Source: DATJUF01 sp035502655 (GTDB lineage: Bacteria > Desulfobacterota > Binatia > Binatales > Binataceae). From it: a stretch of DNA of 14,644 bases. A program made the translations under genes and the position numbers. The notes under the pieces are model-generated. The model was given only the letters and a program-made list of their open reading frames with translations. It had not been told where the DNA came from and ran no database searches. Of this stretch, positions 8,535-14,644 are shown piece by piece. Numbering within the stretch: position 1 is the stretch's first letter; each line of letters starts with the position of its first letter. The stretch lies in contig DATJUF010000280.1 in assembly GCA_035502655.1 (NCBI GenBank), forward strand, positions 1-14,644, written 5' to 3'.

Positions 8535-9287
8535 GTGGCGGTGGCGGCGAAAAAGAAAAAGCGCAAGAGCACCTATAGCAGCAGCCAGTGGGGCGTCAGG
8601 CTAGCGGGCATAGTGCTGTGCGCCTTCTTTGTACTCGGCGTAATCACAGGTCTCAGCCGTCCCGGCCATGAGCTTGCACTGAGGATGCACGCGTTGTTCG
8701 CGCTGTGGCCCCATCACAGCGGCTCCGCACTGATTCCAGACGGTTTCGCGGGATTGCAGGGTACACCGTCCCGTTATCGAAACGATAACTCAATCGCGCT
8801 CGTACGGCGTGACGGCGGCTTTTATGTGCTCAACTCAGCCGGTGATTTACACGGACCGATCGCGCCCGAAGCTCAGCCTGACTTGCCCATTCTGAGCGGA
8901 CCAGCCATCTCCGCCGCCGGTTCGGCTGAACTGATGCGGGATGCGGCGGTGATGGTGCGGGCGGAGGCTGGACTTAATCATCTGGTTTCCGAAATGGCCG
9001 CCGCCTCCGACGGTACCGCAACCTTGTTCCTCGAACATCCTCGCGTTGCGGTGTCCATTGAGCTGAATCGAAGCGAAGCGGGAATTCAGCGTGCCGTTAG
9101 GATTATGCATCTATGGCAAGGCCATCAGCAGCTACTCGCAGCTATCGATCTGACGGTGCCCGGAGAAGCCGTGGTGAGGCTCACGCCTGAGGCATTTGAT
9201 CAAGCGCGCTCGGCCGGCCGGATGCGCGAAGTGGCGTTTACCTCAGCGCCGAGGATGTACCATACAGAGCGGAGACGAGGCCAATGA
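8535..9287 (+). CDS. ftsQ: Divergent, short FtsQ-like cell division protein without a clear POTRA domain
   Basis: Inner-membrane divisome protein, assigned mainly by position between murB and ftsA and by its topology. The 250 residues comprise a basic cytoplasmic tail (KKKKRK, residues 6-11), one membrane helix (about 21-40) and a periplasmic part. The segment IALVRRDGGFYVLNSAGDL (87-105) followed by DLPILSGP (116-123) fits the start of the FtsQ beta domain, where a canonical protein has PVA, a Gly-turn and LPxLxG. The POTRA domain, normally about 70 residues between helix and beta domain, is not recognisable; only about 40 residues (41-80) lie there. The GTG start follows an in-frame TGA at 8532-8534, so no longer N-terminus is possible; GGGG at 8523-8526 is the likely ribosome site. 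A GTG at 8541 is an alternative start. The stop overlaps ftsA as ATGA. Confidence 0.75.
   Translation: MAVAAKKKKRKSTYSSSQWGVRLAGIVLCAFFVLGVITGLSRPGHELALRMHALFALWPHHSGSALIPDGFAGLQGTPSRYRNDNSIALVRRDGGFYVLNSAGDLHGPIAPEAQPDLPILSGPAISAAGSAELMRDAAVMVRAEAGLNHLVSEMAAASDGTATLFLEHPRVAVSIELNRSEAGIQRAVRIMHLWQGHQQLLAAIDLTVPGEAVVRLTPEAFDQARSAGRMREVAFTSAPRMYHTERRRGQ
8773..8789. repeat. Perfect 7-bp inverted repeat inside ftsQ
   Basis: GTTATCG (8773-8779), AAA, CGATAAC (8783-8789) is a perfect inverted repeat with a 3-base loop. It encodes residues 80-85 of the FtsQ-like protein, right where the short linker meets the beta domain. It could be an operator-like dyad or a small hairpin, or chance; there is no U-tract, so it is not a terminator. 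Confidence 0.5.
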
Positions 9288-10501
9288 CGAATATTCTCAC
9301 CGGCCTCGATGTGGGCACCAGCAAGATTTGCACGCTGATCGCGGAGGTTGGCGCCGAGGGCGCGATTGCGATTCTCGGCTATGGCAATACGCCGTGTGCG
9401 GGGCTGCGCAAAGGTGTAGTGGTCAACATTGAAGCGACGGTTGATGCAATTCGAGCCAGTGTCGCCGAGGCCGAGCGCTGCGCGAGCCTGCGCATAGGAC
9501 CCGCAACCGTAGGTATATCTGGTTCGCATATTCGCGGCCTCAACAGTCACGGAATCGTCGCGGTGCGTGGCGGCGAGGTCGGCAGCAAGGACGTTGAACG
9601 GGTGATCGAAGCGGCGCGAGCCGTTGCGATTCCGCTGGATCGGCAGGTACTGCATACGCTGTCACAGCAGTTCGCCGTGGACGACCAGGAAGGCGTACGC
9701 GATCCGATCGGGATGGCGGGCGTGCGGCTCGAGGCGCGAGTTCATATCGTGACGGCGGCGCAAAGCTACGGTCAGAATCTTGCCAAATGCTGCGAACGCG
9801 CCGGCATCACCACTGCTGAACTTATCTTCGAGCCGCTTGCTTCCGCCGATGCGGCTCTGTTTCCGGAAGAGAAGGAGCTGGGCGTGGCACTGGTTGATAT
9901 GGGCGGTGGAACCACCGATGTCGTGGTTTTCCACGGTGGTGCGGTGATGCACACCGTTTCACTGCCGCTCGGCGGTAATCATCTTACGGCGGACGTAGCG
10001 GCAGGCCTGCGCACGCCGCTCAGCGACGCCGAGCAGCTCAAGATCAATCACGGCGTAGCTACCAACGCGATTGTTGGCCGCGACGAGCTGGTGCAGGTGC
10101 CGGGAGTCGGTGGGCGCGAGCCGCGCGTGATACCGCGTCATATCCTGGGTGACATCATCGAGCCGCGTATGGAGGAGATCTTTGCGCTGACGCAACGCGA
10201 GCTGATGCGCTCAGGCGTGATGGAGGGTCTCGCTTCCGGCATCGTTCTCGTAGGCGGAACCTCGCTGCTCGAAGGTACGCAAGAGTTGGCCGAGCAGATT
10301 TTCAATTTGCCGGTGCGTCGTGGCCTCCCGGTAAATCTCAGCGGCATGCCTGAAGAGCTGATGAAGCCGATGTACACAACGGCCGCGGGACTGGTTTTAG
10401 GCGCTGCGCATAACAGCGGTTATCTGAATGGATTCGCGCGCAACCGGCGCTGGGGCAGGCTGCGCTCACGCGTGAGCGATTGGGTGAGGGAAATCTTTTG
10501 A
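9284..10501 (+). CDS. ftsA: Cell division protein FtsA
   Basis: Actin-like ATPase that tethers FtsZ filaments to the inner membrane and recruits later divisome proteins. It has 405 residues. Seen in order: phosphate-1 motif GLDVGTSKI (7-15), the FtsA-specific 1C (SHS2) domain beginning around KGVVVNIEATV (43-53) with GISGSHIRGLNSHGIVAV (77-94), the phosphate-2 motif LVDMGGGTTDVVVF (203-216), the adenosine motif IVLVGGTSLLEG (320-331), and a basic amphipathic C-terminal helix RNRRWGRLRSRVSDWVREIF (386-405) that should dock on the membrane. The ATG overlaps the ftsQ stop by 4 bp. The gene ends 77 bp before the preferred ftsZ start. Confidence 0.97.
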   Translation: MTNILTGLDVGTSKICTLIAEVGAEGAIAILGYGNTPCAGLRKGVVVNIEATVDAIRASVAEAERCASLRIGPATVGISGSHIRGLNSHGIVAVRGGEVGSKDVERVIEAARAVAIPLDRQVLHTLSQQFAVDDQEGVRDPIGMAGVRLEARVHIVTAAQSYGQNLAKCCERAGITTAELIFEPLASADAALFPEEKELGVALVDMGGGTTDVVVFHGGAVMHTVSLPLGGNHLTADVAAGLRTPLSDAEQLKINHGVATNAIVGRDELVQVPGVGGREPRVIPRHILGDIIEPRMEEIFALTQRELMRSGVMEGLASGIVLVGGTSLLEGTQELAEQIFNLPVRRGLPVNLSGMPEELMKPMYTTAAGLVLGAAHNSGYLNGFARNRRWGRLRSRVSDWVREIF

Positions 10502-10535
10502 AACAATATACCAATAACGACGGGATGGCCGATGA

Positions 10536-10551
10536 GCGCGGCACTCCGCGC
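10536..10551 (+). promoter_or_regulatory. GC-rich stem-loop in the ftsZ leader
   Basis: GCGCGG (10536-10541), CACT, CCGCGC (10546-10551) forms a perfect 6-bp stem with a 4-base loop between the ftsA stop and the ftsZ ribosome site. It ends 9 bases before the GGA-repeat Shine-Dalgarno. It might tune ftsZ translation or RNA stability. In a GC-rich genome such a stem can arise by chance. Confidence 0.35.
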
Positions 10552-10560
10552 GGGACAGGT

Positions 10561-10572
10561 GGAGGAGGAGGA
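10561..10572 (+). promoter_or_regulatory. Strong ribosome binding site deciding the ftsZ start
   Basis: Four GGA triplets in a row give AGGAGG at 10566-10571, 7 bases before the ATG at 10579. This is the best Shine-Dalgarno in the window and supports that ATG over upstream in-frame TTG codons (10480, 10498) and the ATG at 10525. A weaker GAGGG at 10486-10490 precedes the TTG at 10498, which overlaps the ftsA stop as TTGA. Confidence 0.8.
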
Positions 10573-10578
10573 TCTGAA

Positions 10579-11973
10579 ATGATCGAACTCGTGGAGAATG
10601 CCGATCCAGGCGCTCGGATTAAGGTAATCGGTGCCGGCGGATGTGGTGGTAACGCCGTCAACCATATGATCGCGGCGGGGCTGCAAAACGTCGAGTTCAT
10701 GTCGGTGAACACCGACACACAGGCGCTACAAGTCAATATGGCGCCGCTGCGGATGGCGATCGGGCAGAAGCTGACGCGCGGCCGCGGGACCGGAGGCAAT
10801 CCTGAAATCGGCCGCAAAGCGGCGCTCGAGGACGAAGAAGTGTTGCGCGAAATTCTCGCCAACGCCGAGATGGTTTTCGTCACGGCCGGTATGGGCGGTG
10901 GCACCGGTACCGGCTCTGCGCCGGTGATCGCGCGGATTGCGCGTGACCTGGGTGCGTTGACGGTCGGGGTTGTGACCAAACCGTTTCAATTCGAGGGCCG
11001 CAAGCGAATGGGCCAGGCGGAAGAAGGCTTGCGCGAATTGAAAGAGGCGGTCGATACTCTGATCACGATTCCGAATCAGCGCCTGCTCTCGATCGCCAGC
11101 CGCAATACCTCGCTGAAAGAAGCTTTTCAGCGGGCCGATGACGTGCTGCTGCAGGCCGTTCGTGGAATTTCGGAACTGGTCACCGTTCATGGCTTGATTA
11201 ATCTCGATTTTGCCGACGTGCGTTCGATCATGGCCGAGATGGGTATGGCGATGATGGGTGCGGCGCATGCCAGCGGCGAGAACCGTGCAGTCGAGGCGGC
11301 GCAGCGCGCGATTTCCAGTCCCCTGCTGGAAGACGTTTCGATCAAGGGTGCACGCGGCCTGCTGATCAACGTGACTGGCGGGCCCGATATGTCGCTGTAC
11401 GAGGTTAATGAAGCGGCCAGCCTGATCCAGGAAGAAGCCCACGAGGACGCCAATATCATCTTCGGTGCGGTGATCGACGATAAGATTTCTGACGAAATCC
11501 ATGTCACCGTCATCGCCACGGGCTTTGGCGAGCAGGAAACCCGCTACGCTCCGCGCTATACATCAAGCGGAACCGCTATTACTGCGCCAGTGCAGTCGGC
11601 GCCGACCCGCCCAATCGATCCGACGCAGCCGCAGCCAATGATGCCGCCCCCGATAATTGCACCGCAGCCATCGCCGCTGATGGCGTCGAATCCCGCTCCC
11701 ATATTGCACAGTACGCCGGCGCCGGTGATGCACAACACCTCAGCGCCCGCCGCTCCGCAGCCTCCTCCGGCACCCCCGCAGGCGCAGATGTTCGGCGGCA
11801 AGCCGGTCAGACGGCTGGGGCTGATTGTTGACGAGAGCGGCCTGGATATCCCGGCGTTTAAGCGGCGGGCGAGTGAACGGAGCGGCGGACCGACTCACCT
11901 CGCCGCAGACGATGCGGCGGATAATGACGACAGGCTCGATATACCGGCATTTCTGCGCAAGCCGGCGGAGTAG
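10579..11973 (+). CDS. ftsZ: Cell division GTPase FtsZ with two C-terminal peptides
   Basis: Tubulin-like GTPase that forms the cytokinetic ring. The chosen ATG gives 464 residues and the usual N-terminus (MIELVENADPGARIKVIGAG). The GTPase core shows GAGGCGGNAVNHMI (18-31), NTDTQAL (44-50), the tubulin signature GGGTGTGS (106-113), PFQFEGRKRM (135-144) and the T7 loop NLDFADVRSIM (208-218). The C-terminal subdomain ends with HVTVIATGF (308-316). Residues about 320-410 are a Pro/Ala-rich linker with short repeats. Two tail peptides follow: LDIPAFKRRASE (422-433) and LDIPAFLRKPAE (453-464). The second is the normal terminal peptide that binds FtsA and other partners; the first is an extra copy. 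A Cys (C22) stands in the usually all-glycine G-box. Starting at TTG 10498 would add 27 residues of unconserved sequence and is less likely. Confidence 0.98.
   Translation: MIELVENADPGARIKVIGAGGCGGNAVNHMIAAGLQNVEFMSVNTDTQALQVNMAPLRMAIGQKLTRGRGTGGNPEIGRKAALEDEEVLREILANAEMVFVTAGMGGGTGTGSAPVIARIARDLGALTVGVVTKPFQFEGRKRMGQAEEGLRELKEAVDTLITIPNQRLLSIASRNTSLKEAFQRADDVLLQAVRGISELVTVHGLINLDFADVRSIMAEMGMAMMGAAHASGENRAVEAAQRAISSPLLEDVSIKGARGLLINVTGGPDMSLYEVNEAASLIQEEAHEDANIIFGAVIDDKISDEIHVTVIATGFGEQETRYAPRYTSSGTAITAPVQSAPTRPIDPTQPQPMMPPPIIAPQPSPLMASNPAPILHSTPAPVMHNTSAPAAPQPPPAPPQAQMFGGKPVRRLGLIVDESGLDIPAFKRRASERSGGPTHLAADDAADNDDRLDIPAFLRKPAE
11842..11970 (+). repeat. Duplicated FtsZ C-terminal peptide coding repeat
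   Basis: Two 36-bp segments, 11842-11877 and 11935-11970, encode 12-residue peptides that share LDIPAF, a basic pair and a final Glu. They are separated by 19 acidic, Ala-rich residues. Several shared residues use different codons, so the duplication is either old or the motif arose twice. Confidence 0.85.
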
Positions 11974-12124
11974 CGGCGGGCGAAGGCCGGAGCATAATCG
12001 CGCTGCGTCCAGGCTCGGTGGCGAGTATTTGAGCGAACCGCGCAGTTTTGAGTTGCTGTGTGAATCAGCCGCGCAAACGGGGGAGTGCGCCCGGCGTGGT
12101 CTTTACGGCGTTTCGCCTGCGCCG
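11974..12124. other. Convergent spacer between ftsZ and the peptidase gene
   Basis: These 151 bp separate two genes that end toward each other. I see no convincing gene. The only short hairpin is GGCG-TTT-CGCC (12107-12117), without a T-run on either strand, so I cannot call a rho-independent terminator. lpxC, which follows ftsZ in many proteobacteria, is not here. Confidence 0.6.
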
Positions 12125-14308
12125 CTATCTGGCTGCGCCAACGAGCGTCACCTGCTGCGGTGAATTGTTCGCGTCATCAATGATCATGAGGCTGCTATGA
12201 TAGGCGGTGCCGGACAAGTCCGGCGCGAAAGTAACGCTGACGTTGCAACTTGCGCCGCTGACTAGGATGCCGAGACAGTTCGGTGAAACCGTGTAGCCAG
12301 TCCCTGGCGTGATTGCGCTGATGTTCGCATTGGCCCTCAGGTCTTTAGGATTGCTGATCGTAATGGTAAGCGTTTTGGTTCTCTTGACCCGCACTTTGCC
12401 AAAAGTAAGCCGCGCTGGTCTGACCTTCAGTGCGGCTACCGGCGGCAACGAACCGGCGAACGCTTGCGCGAACGTCGCGATATCGACGCTGCCCCATCCT
12501 GTCGTCTGGTCATAACCTGGACCGGCTTCGAAGCCGGTAACCCGGTGAACTAGCGAGTTGTTGAAGGAGTTGTCGCCGCTGATGATGTCGCGAAAGCCGT
12601 TCGCAGCAAGGCCGGAATTAGCCAGGGTGTAAAGCCGCGGATTGATGTTGCCAAGGCGCTCGCCCTGTATCTGCTCAATCAGCTTGACCACACCCGCAAA
12701 GGCCGGCGACGAAACGCTGGTGCCGCCGTAAGCATCGAAGATCACAGGTCCTTTCCCGCTGCATCCGGTAGTGACGCAGCTCTTATCGTCAGCCACAACC
12801 ATTCCTGGATAATAAGGGCTGGCCATCAGCGAGATATCCGGTACGTCGCGAGCTCCGTCGTCGGGTACGCCTTCGCCAACCTGATAGGCGGGTTTGGCGA
12901 AAATTACGCTTGCCCCGCCCCCCGAGGCGCCGCCGAGCGGAAATGGATAGCGGCCGTTAGGATCGTCGCTGTCGTTCCAGGCCCGCTCCTCGAGGCCTGT
13001 CTCGATTCTGGCCTGGCCGTTAAAAATCGGATTGAAGGAGACACCGCCAACTGCCGTAACATTCGGGTCCGCCGACATTTCGCTAACGTTCTGGCTGCTG
13101 CCGATGACGCATTGGCTGTCGGCCGCCGCCACGATGCCGGCCGCACCCTGGTCTCCTGAGGCTACGAAGACCGACTGCCCTTGACTACTCGCCTGTTCGA
13201 AAATCGGATCGAGCGTCTCGGTGAAATAGGTGTTGTCTGATACGCAAAAACCATAACTGATACTAATTACGGCACACTTGTTATCGGTTACGGCGCCATC
13301 AATCGCGTTTAGCAAGTCGTCTGGCCCTGCGCCCATGTAGTAGCGGATTGGCGCACCGGGCGCCGCCGTGTGTGACCACTCCAGATCGATCAGCGCCTCT
13401 GGCTCCGCGCTATTAAACCCGGGATTGGCGGCGTTGATCGGCACTCGCGTGATTTTCGATGCGGGTAATCCAAACCGAGTATTGAATGAATTGATCGCGC
13501 GATTGAGGAAATCCGAAACCCCAACGATTCCGATACAGTCGCCATTCGAACTGGCGCCATCGATGTGCACGGCTTTGAGCGGTGTCTCATCATAGAACGA
13601 ATAGAAATCGTTGGGACCGAAGTAGTCGCCAAAAGCAAGTTTGGCGTCGGGGCTTATGCTATTGCCGCTCGTGGCCGCAAAAGAAGTATCTGCAGCGGAA
13701 TCTTGCGCGATACTCGCGCCCGAACCCATCTGAGGCCGCTGGAATACGGGTATGAACGAATGCATGTTGTCGAGGCCGTCGATCCGTGTCACCACGCCTG
13801 CAAATTGCGCAGGAATTACCGGATCGGTGGCGTTGGCGTAGGAACTGCCACCGGCAAATGTCTTGAGCGAAGTCTGAAAGGTTTGCTCCGCCTGCGACGA
13901 GGTTCCAGTGAAGGTAATGCTGCGTAGCGGAAGATTGATTCCCGTAATCTGAAAGCCTTTGCCGGCAAGCCATCGTGCGACTTCTTCAGCCTGGGCCTGG
14001 GAAGGGCCAAATTGCGCGTCGAATTCCGCCTGCGTGAGCCACTGATGATAACGTGGCGAGGTTGGATCCTGTTGGTCGATCACCAACTGGTCCAATGCGG
14101 CGCGATTCTGCAGTGACAGCGTCGCGCGCATCGTCAGGAGCATTTGCGGATCGGCTTCGCCCACAGAGGTCATGTGCTCTGCCAGCGCCGGATGGTTCCC
14201 CTTGAGCCTTATCTGTTCAGTCGGAATGGCGATTTGGGCGAAAGCAGTAGCAGACGCTAACAGTAGGATGGCCGCGGCGACGATATACGAGCACAGCGTT
14301 GACTTCAT
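12125..14308 (-). CDS. Secreted S53 (sedolisin/kumamolisin-type) serine-carboxyl peptidase with Ig-like C-terminal domain
   Basis: Predicted exported acid-active endopeptidase of 727 residues. A signal peptide (about 1-24, ending AFA before Gln25) is followed by a pro-kumamolisin activation domain (roughly 30-185; note DPTSPRYHQWLTQAEFDAQF at 81-100). The catalytic domain (about 220-618) carries the family residues: E304 and D308 in EALID, the oxyanion aspartate D386 in ASGDQG, and nucleophile S531 in GGTSVSSP. The calcium site fits FRDIISGD (572-579) and PGYDQTTGWG (597-606). Residues about 626-725 (RPARLTFGKV, GASCNVSVTFAP) form an ASH/choice-of-anchor-D-like Ig-fold tail. The mature part has eight cysteines, including close pairs 511/516 and 678/688 that may be disulfides. 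All key residues are present, so it should be active. It has its own promoter region and no evident link to the dcw genes. Confidence 0.94.
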   Translation of the reverse strand: MKSTLCSYIVAAAILLLASATAFAQIAIPTEQIRLKGNHPALAEHMTSVGEADPQMLLTMRATLSLQNRAALDQLVIDQQDPTSPRYHQWLTQAEFDAQFGPSQAQAEEVARWLAGKGFQITGINLPLRSITFTGTSSQAEQTFQTSLKTFAGGSSYANATDPVIPAQFAGVVTRIDGLDNMHSFIPVFQRPQMGSGASIAQDSAADTSFAATSGNSISPDAKLAFGDYFGPNDFYSFYDETPLKAVHIDGASSNGDCIGIVGVSDFLNRAINSFNTRFGLPASKITRVPINAANPGFNSAEPEALIDLEWSHTAAPGAPIRYYMGAGPDDLLNAIDGAVTDNKCAVISISYGFCVSDNTYFTETLDPIFEQASSQGQSVFVASGDQGAAGIVAAADSQCVIGSSQNVSEMSADPNVTAVGGVSFNPIFNGQARIETGLEERAWNDSDDPNGRYPFPLGGASGGGASVIFAKPAYQVGEGVPDDGARDVPDISLMASPYYPGMVVADDKSCVTTGCSGKGPVIFDAYGGTSVSSPAFAGVVKLIEQIQGERLGNINPRLYTLANSGLAANGFRDIISGDNSFNNSLVHRVTGFEAGPGYDQTTGWGSVDIATFAQAFAGSLPPVAALKVRPARLTFGKVRVKRTKTLTITISNPKDLRANANISAITPGTGYTVSPNCLGILVSGASCNVSVTFAPDLSGTAYHSSLMIIDDANNSPQQVTLVGAAR

Positions 14309-14376
14309 GCGACGTTAGTTGCTCCAATAGCTAAAATCCCCCCGCTAGAAGCTTATGTAGGTTATGCTGTGTCGTG

Positions 14377-14405
14377 ATGATGCTATCAATTACCTGATAT
14401 GTCAA
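14377..14405 (-). promoter_or_regulatory. Probable sigma70-type promoter of the S53 peptidase gene
   Basis: On the - strand, a perfect TTGACA -35 box (14400-14405) is followed by a 17-bp spacer and CATCAT (14377-14382), 4 of 6 matches to the -10 consensus. Transcription would begin near 14370, leaving a leader of about 60 bases before the ATG at 14308. The leader contains GGAG 13 bases upstream of the ATG, a poorly spaced ribosome site. Confidence 0.5.
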
Positions 14406-14411
14406 TTGATA
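14384..14411. promoter_or_regulatory. Inverted repeat overlapping the peptidase promoter, possible operator
   Basis: TATCAATT (14384-14391), 12 bases, AATTGATA (14404-14411) is a perfect 8-bp dyad with half-site centres 20 bp apart, about two helical turns. It overlaps the -35 box and spacer of the predicted promoter, the place expected for a dimeric regulator. Its AT-rich setting makes chance symmetry possible. Confidence 0.4.
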
Positions 14412-14475
14412 TTTCTTTATCTTATAAATGCGAATTTAGCCGTTACTGTGGCATTCAGCCGGTCGTTTAGCGGGC

Positions 14476-14481
14476 TATAAG
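14476..14481 (+). promoter_or_regulatory. Possible -10 box for the tRNA-Arg gene
   Basis: TATAAG (14476-14481), 5 of 6 matches to the -10 consensus, lies 30 bp before the tRNA. No good -35 box is seen at 16-18 bp upstream, so this is weak. Confidence 0.25.
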
Positions 14482-14511
14482 CGATGTGCTAACGTAACCG
14501 CGAACAGCAAT

Positions 14512-14585
14512 GCGCCCGTAGCTCAACTGGACAGAGCATCGGACTTCGGATCCGAGGGTTGGGGGTTCAAATCCCTCCGGGCGCG
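14512..14585 (+). tRNA. tRNA-Arg (anticodon UCG)
   Basis: A full cloverleaf can be drawn. The acceptor stem pairs GCGCCCG (14512-14518) with CGGGCGC (14578-14584), with discriminator G at 14585. The D stem is GCTC/GAGC (14521-14524, 14534-14537). The anticodon stem is TCGGA/TCCGA, with loop CTTCGGA at 14544-14550, giving anticodon TCG (14546-14548), which reads CGA and possibly other CGN arginine codons. The T stem is GGGGG/CCCTC with loop TTCAAAT (14566-14572). The 3' CCA is not encoded (the next bases are CAATA) and must be added by the CCA enzyme. The remaining 59 bases to the window end show no gene. Confidence 0.96.
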
Positions 14586-14644
14586 CAATAAAATCACGGT
14601 CTATACTGGAACGCAGCGCATTGTTTCTTGTATCTAGTCAAAAT

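Noticed and set aside
10480..10578. A 33-residue N-terminal extension of FtsZ from the TTG at 10480
   Set aside because: The first part overlaps ftsA, the residues are low-complexity and unlike FtsZ, and the ATG at 10579 has a far better ribosome site and a conserved N-terminus.
10726..11502. Long open frame antisense to ftsZ (258 codons)
   Set aside because: It lies wholly opposite a highly conserved gene in GC-rich DNA, has no recognisable motif, and is best explained as a shadow frame.
12107..12117. Hairpin GGCG-TTT-CGCC as terminator between the convergent genes
   Set aside because: The stem is only 4 bp and neither strand has a following T-run.
11825..12163. Open frame running from the ftsZ 3' end into the spacer
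   Set aside because: Most of it overlaps ftsZ in another frame and then runs into the 3' end of the opposite-strand peptidase gene; the protein has no family features.
12125..14308. Functional link between the S53 peptidase and cell division
   Set aside because: It is on the opposite strand with its own promoter, is predicted to be secreted, and belongs to a family of extracellular proteases; adjacency alone is not evidence.
14512..14644. tRNA-Arg as an integration site for a mobile element
   Set aside because: No integrase, no repeated tRNA 3' end and no element genes are visible in the window; only 59 bases follow the tRNA.

Overview
The window carries most of a division and cell wall (dcw) gene cluster, read left to right on the + strand. 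It is followed by a secreted serine-carboxyl peptidase on the - strand and a tRNA-Arg gene on the + strand. The DNA is GC-rich, and the coding strand shows tightly packed genes with ATGA stop/start overlaps. MurE has the DNPR motif typical of meso-diaminopimelate-adding enzymes, and FtsZ, FtsA, FtsQ and FtsW are all present, so this is a bacterium with DAP-type peptidoglycan. The order murC-murB-ftsQ-ftsA-ftsZ resembles proteobacterial and former-deltaproteobacterial clusters. A secreted S53 peptidase with an Ig-like tail is a type often met in soil lineages such as Acidobacteriota and Binatota/Desulfobacterota-like groups. I infer a Gram-negative, probably environmental bacterium of that broad kind. 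The exact phylum cannot be fixed from the sequence alone.

Layout: murE (5' end cut by the window edge, 1-1509), mraY (1530-2609), murD (2620-3942), ftsW (3896-5047), murG (5044-6129), murC (6126-7583), murB (7580-8482), a short divergent ftsQ (8535-9287), ftsA (9284-10501), ftsZ (10579-11973). A 151-bp convergent spacer (11974-12124) follows, then an S53 (sedolisin/kumamolisin-type) peptidase on the - strand (12125-14308), a 203-bp AT-rich spacer with a plausible promoter and dyad, and tRNA-Arg(UCG) (14512-14585).

How the genes work together: MurB and MurC complete and load UDP-MurNAc; MurD and MurE add D-Glu and meso-DAP. MraY and MurG make lipid I and lipid II at the inner membrane, and FtsW polymerises lipid II at the septum. 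FtsQ, FtsA and FtsZ are the scaffold, membrane anchor and cytoskeletal ring of the divisome. The genes between murE and ftsZ probably form one transcription unit. Two usual members are missing from their normal slots: murF (between murE and mraY) and ddl (between murB and ftsQ).

The window is mostly a conserved housekeeping region and I do not see a wholly new system. The most unusual points are an FtsQ that seems to lack its POTRA domain, an FtsZ with two copies of the C-terminal binding peptide, and the absent murF and ddl. Smaller points are an imperfect 17-bp tandem repeat at the murB-ftsQ junction, a perfect inverted repeat inside ftsQ, and a dyad that overlaps the likely promoter of the peptidase gene.
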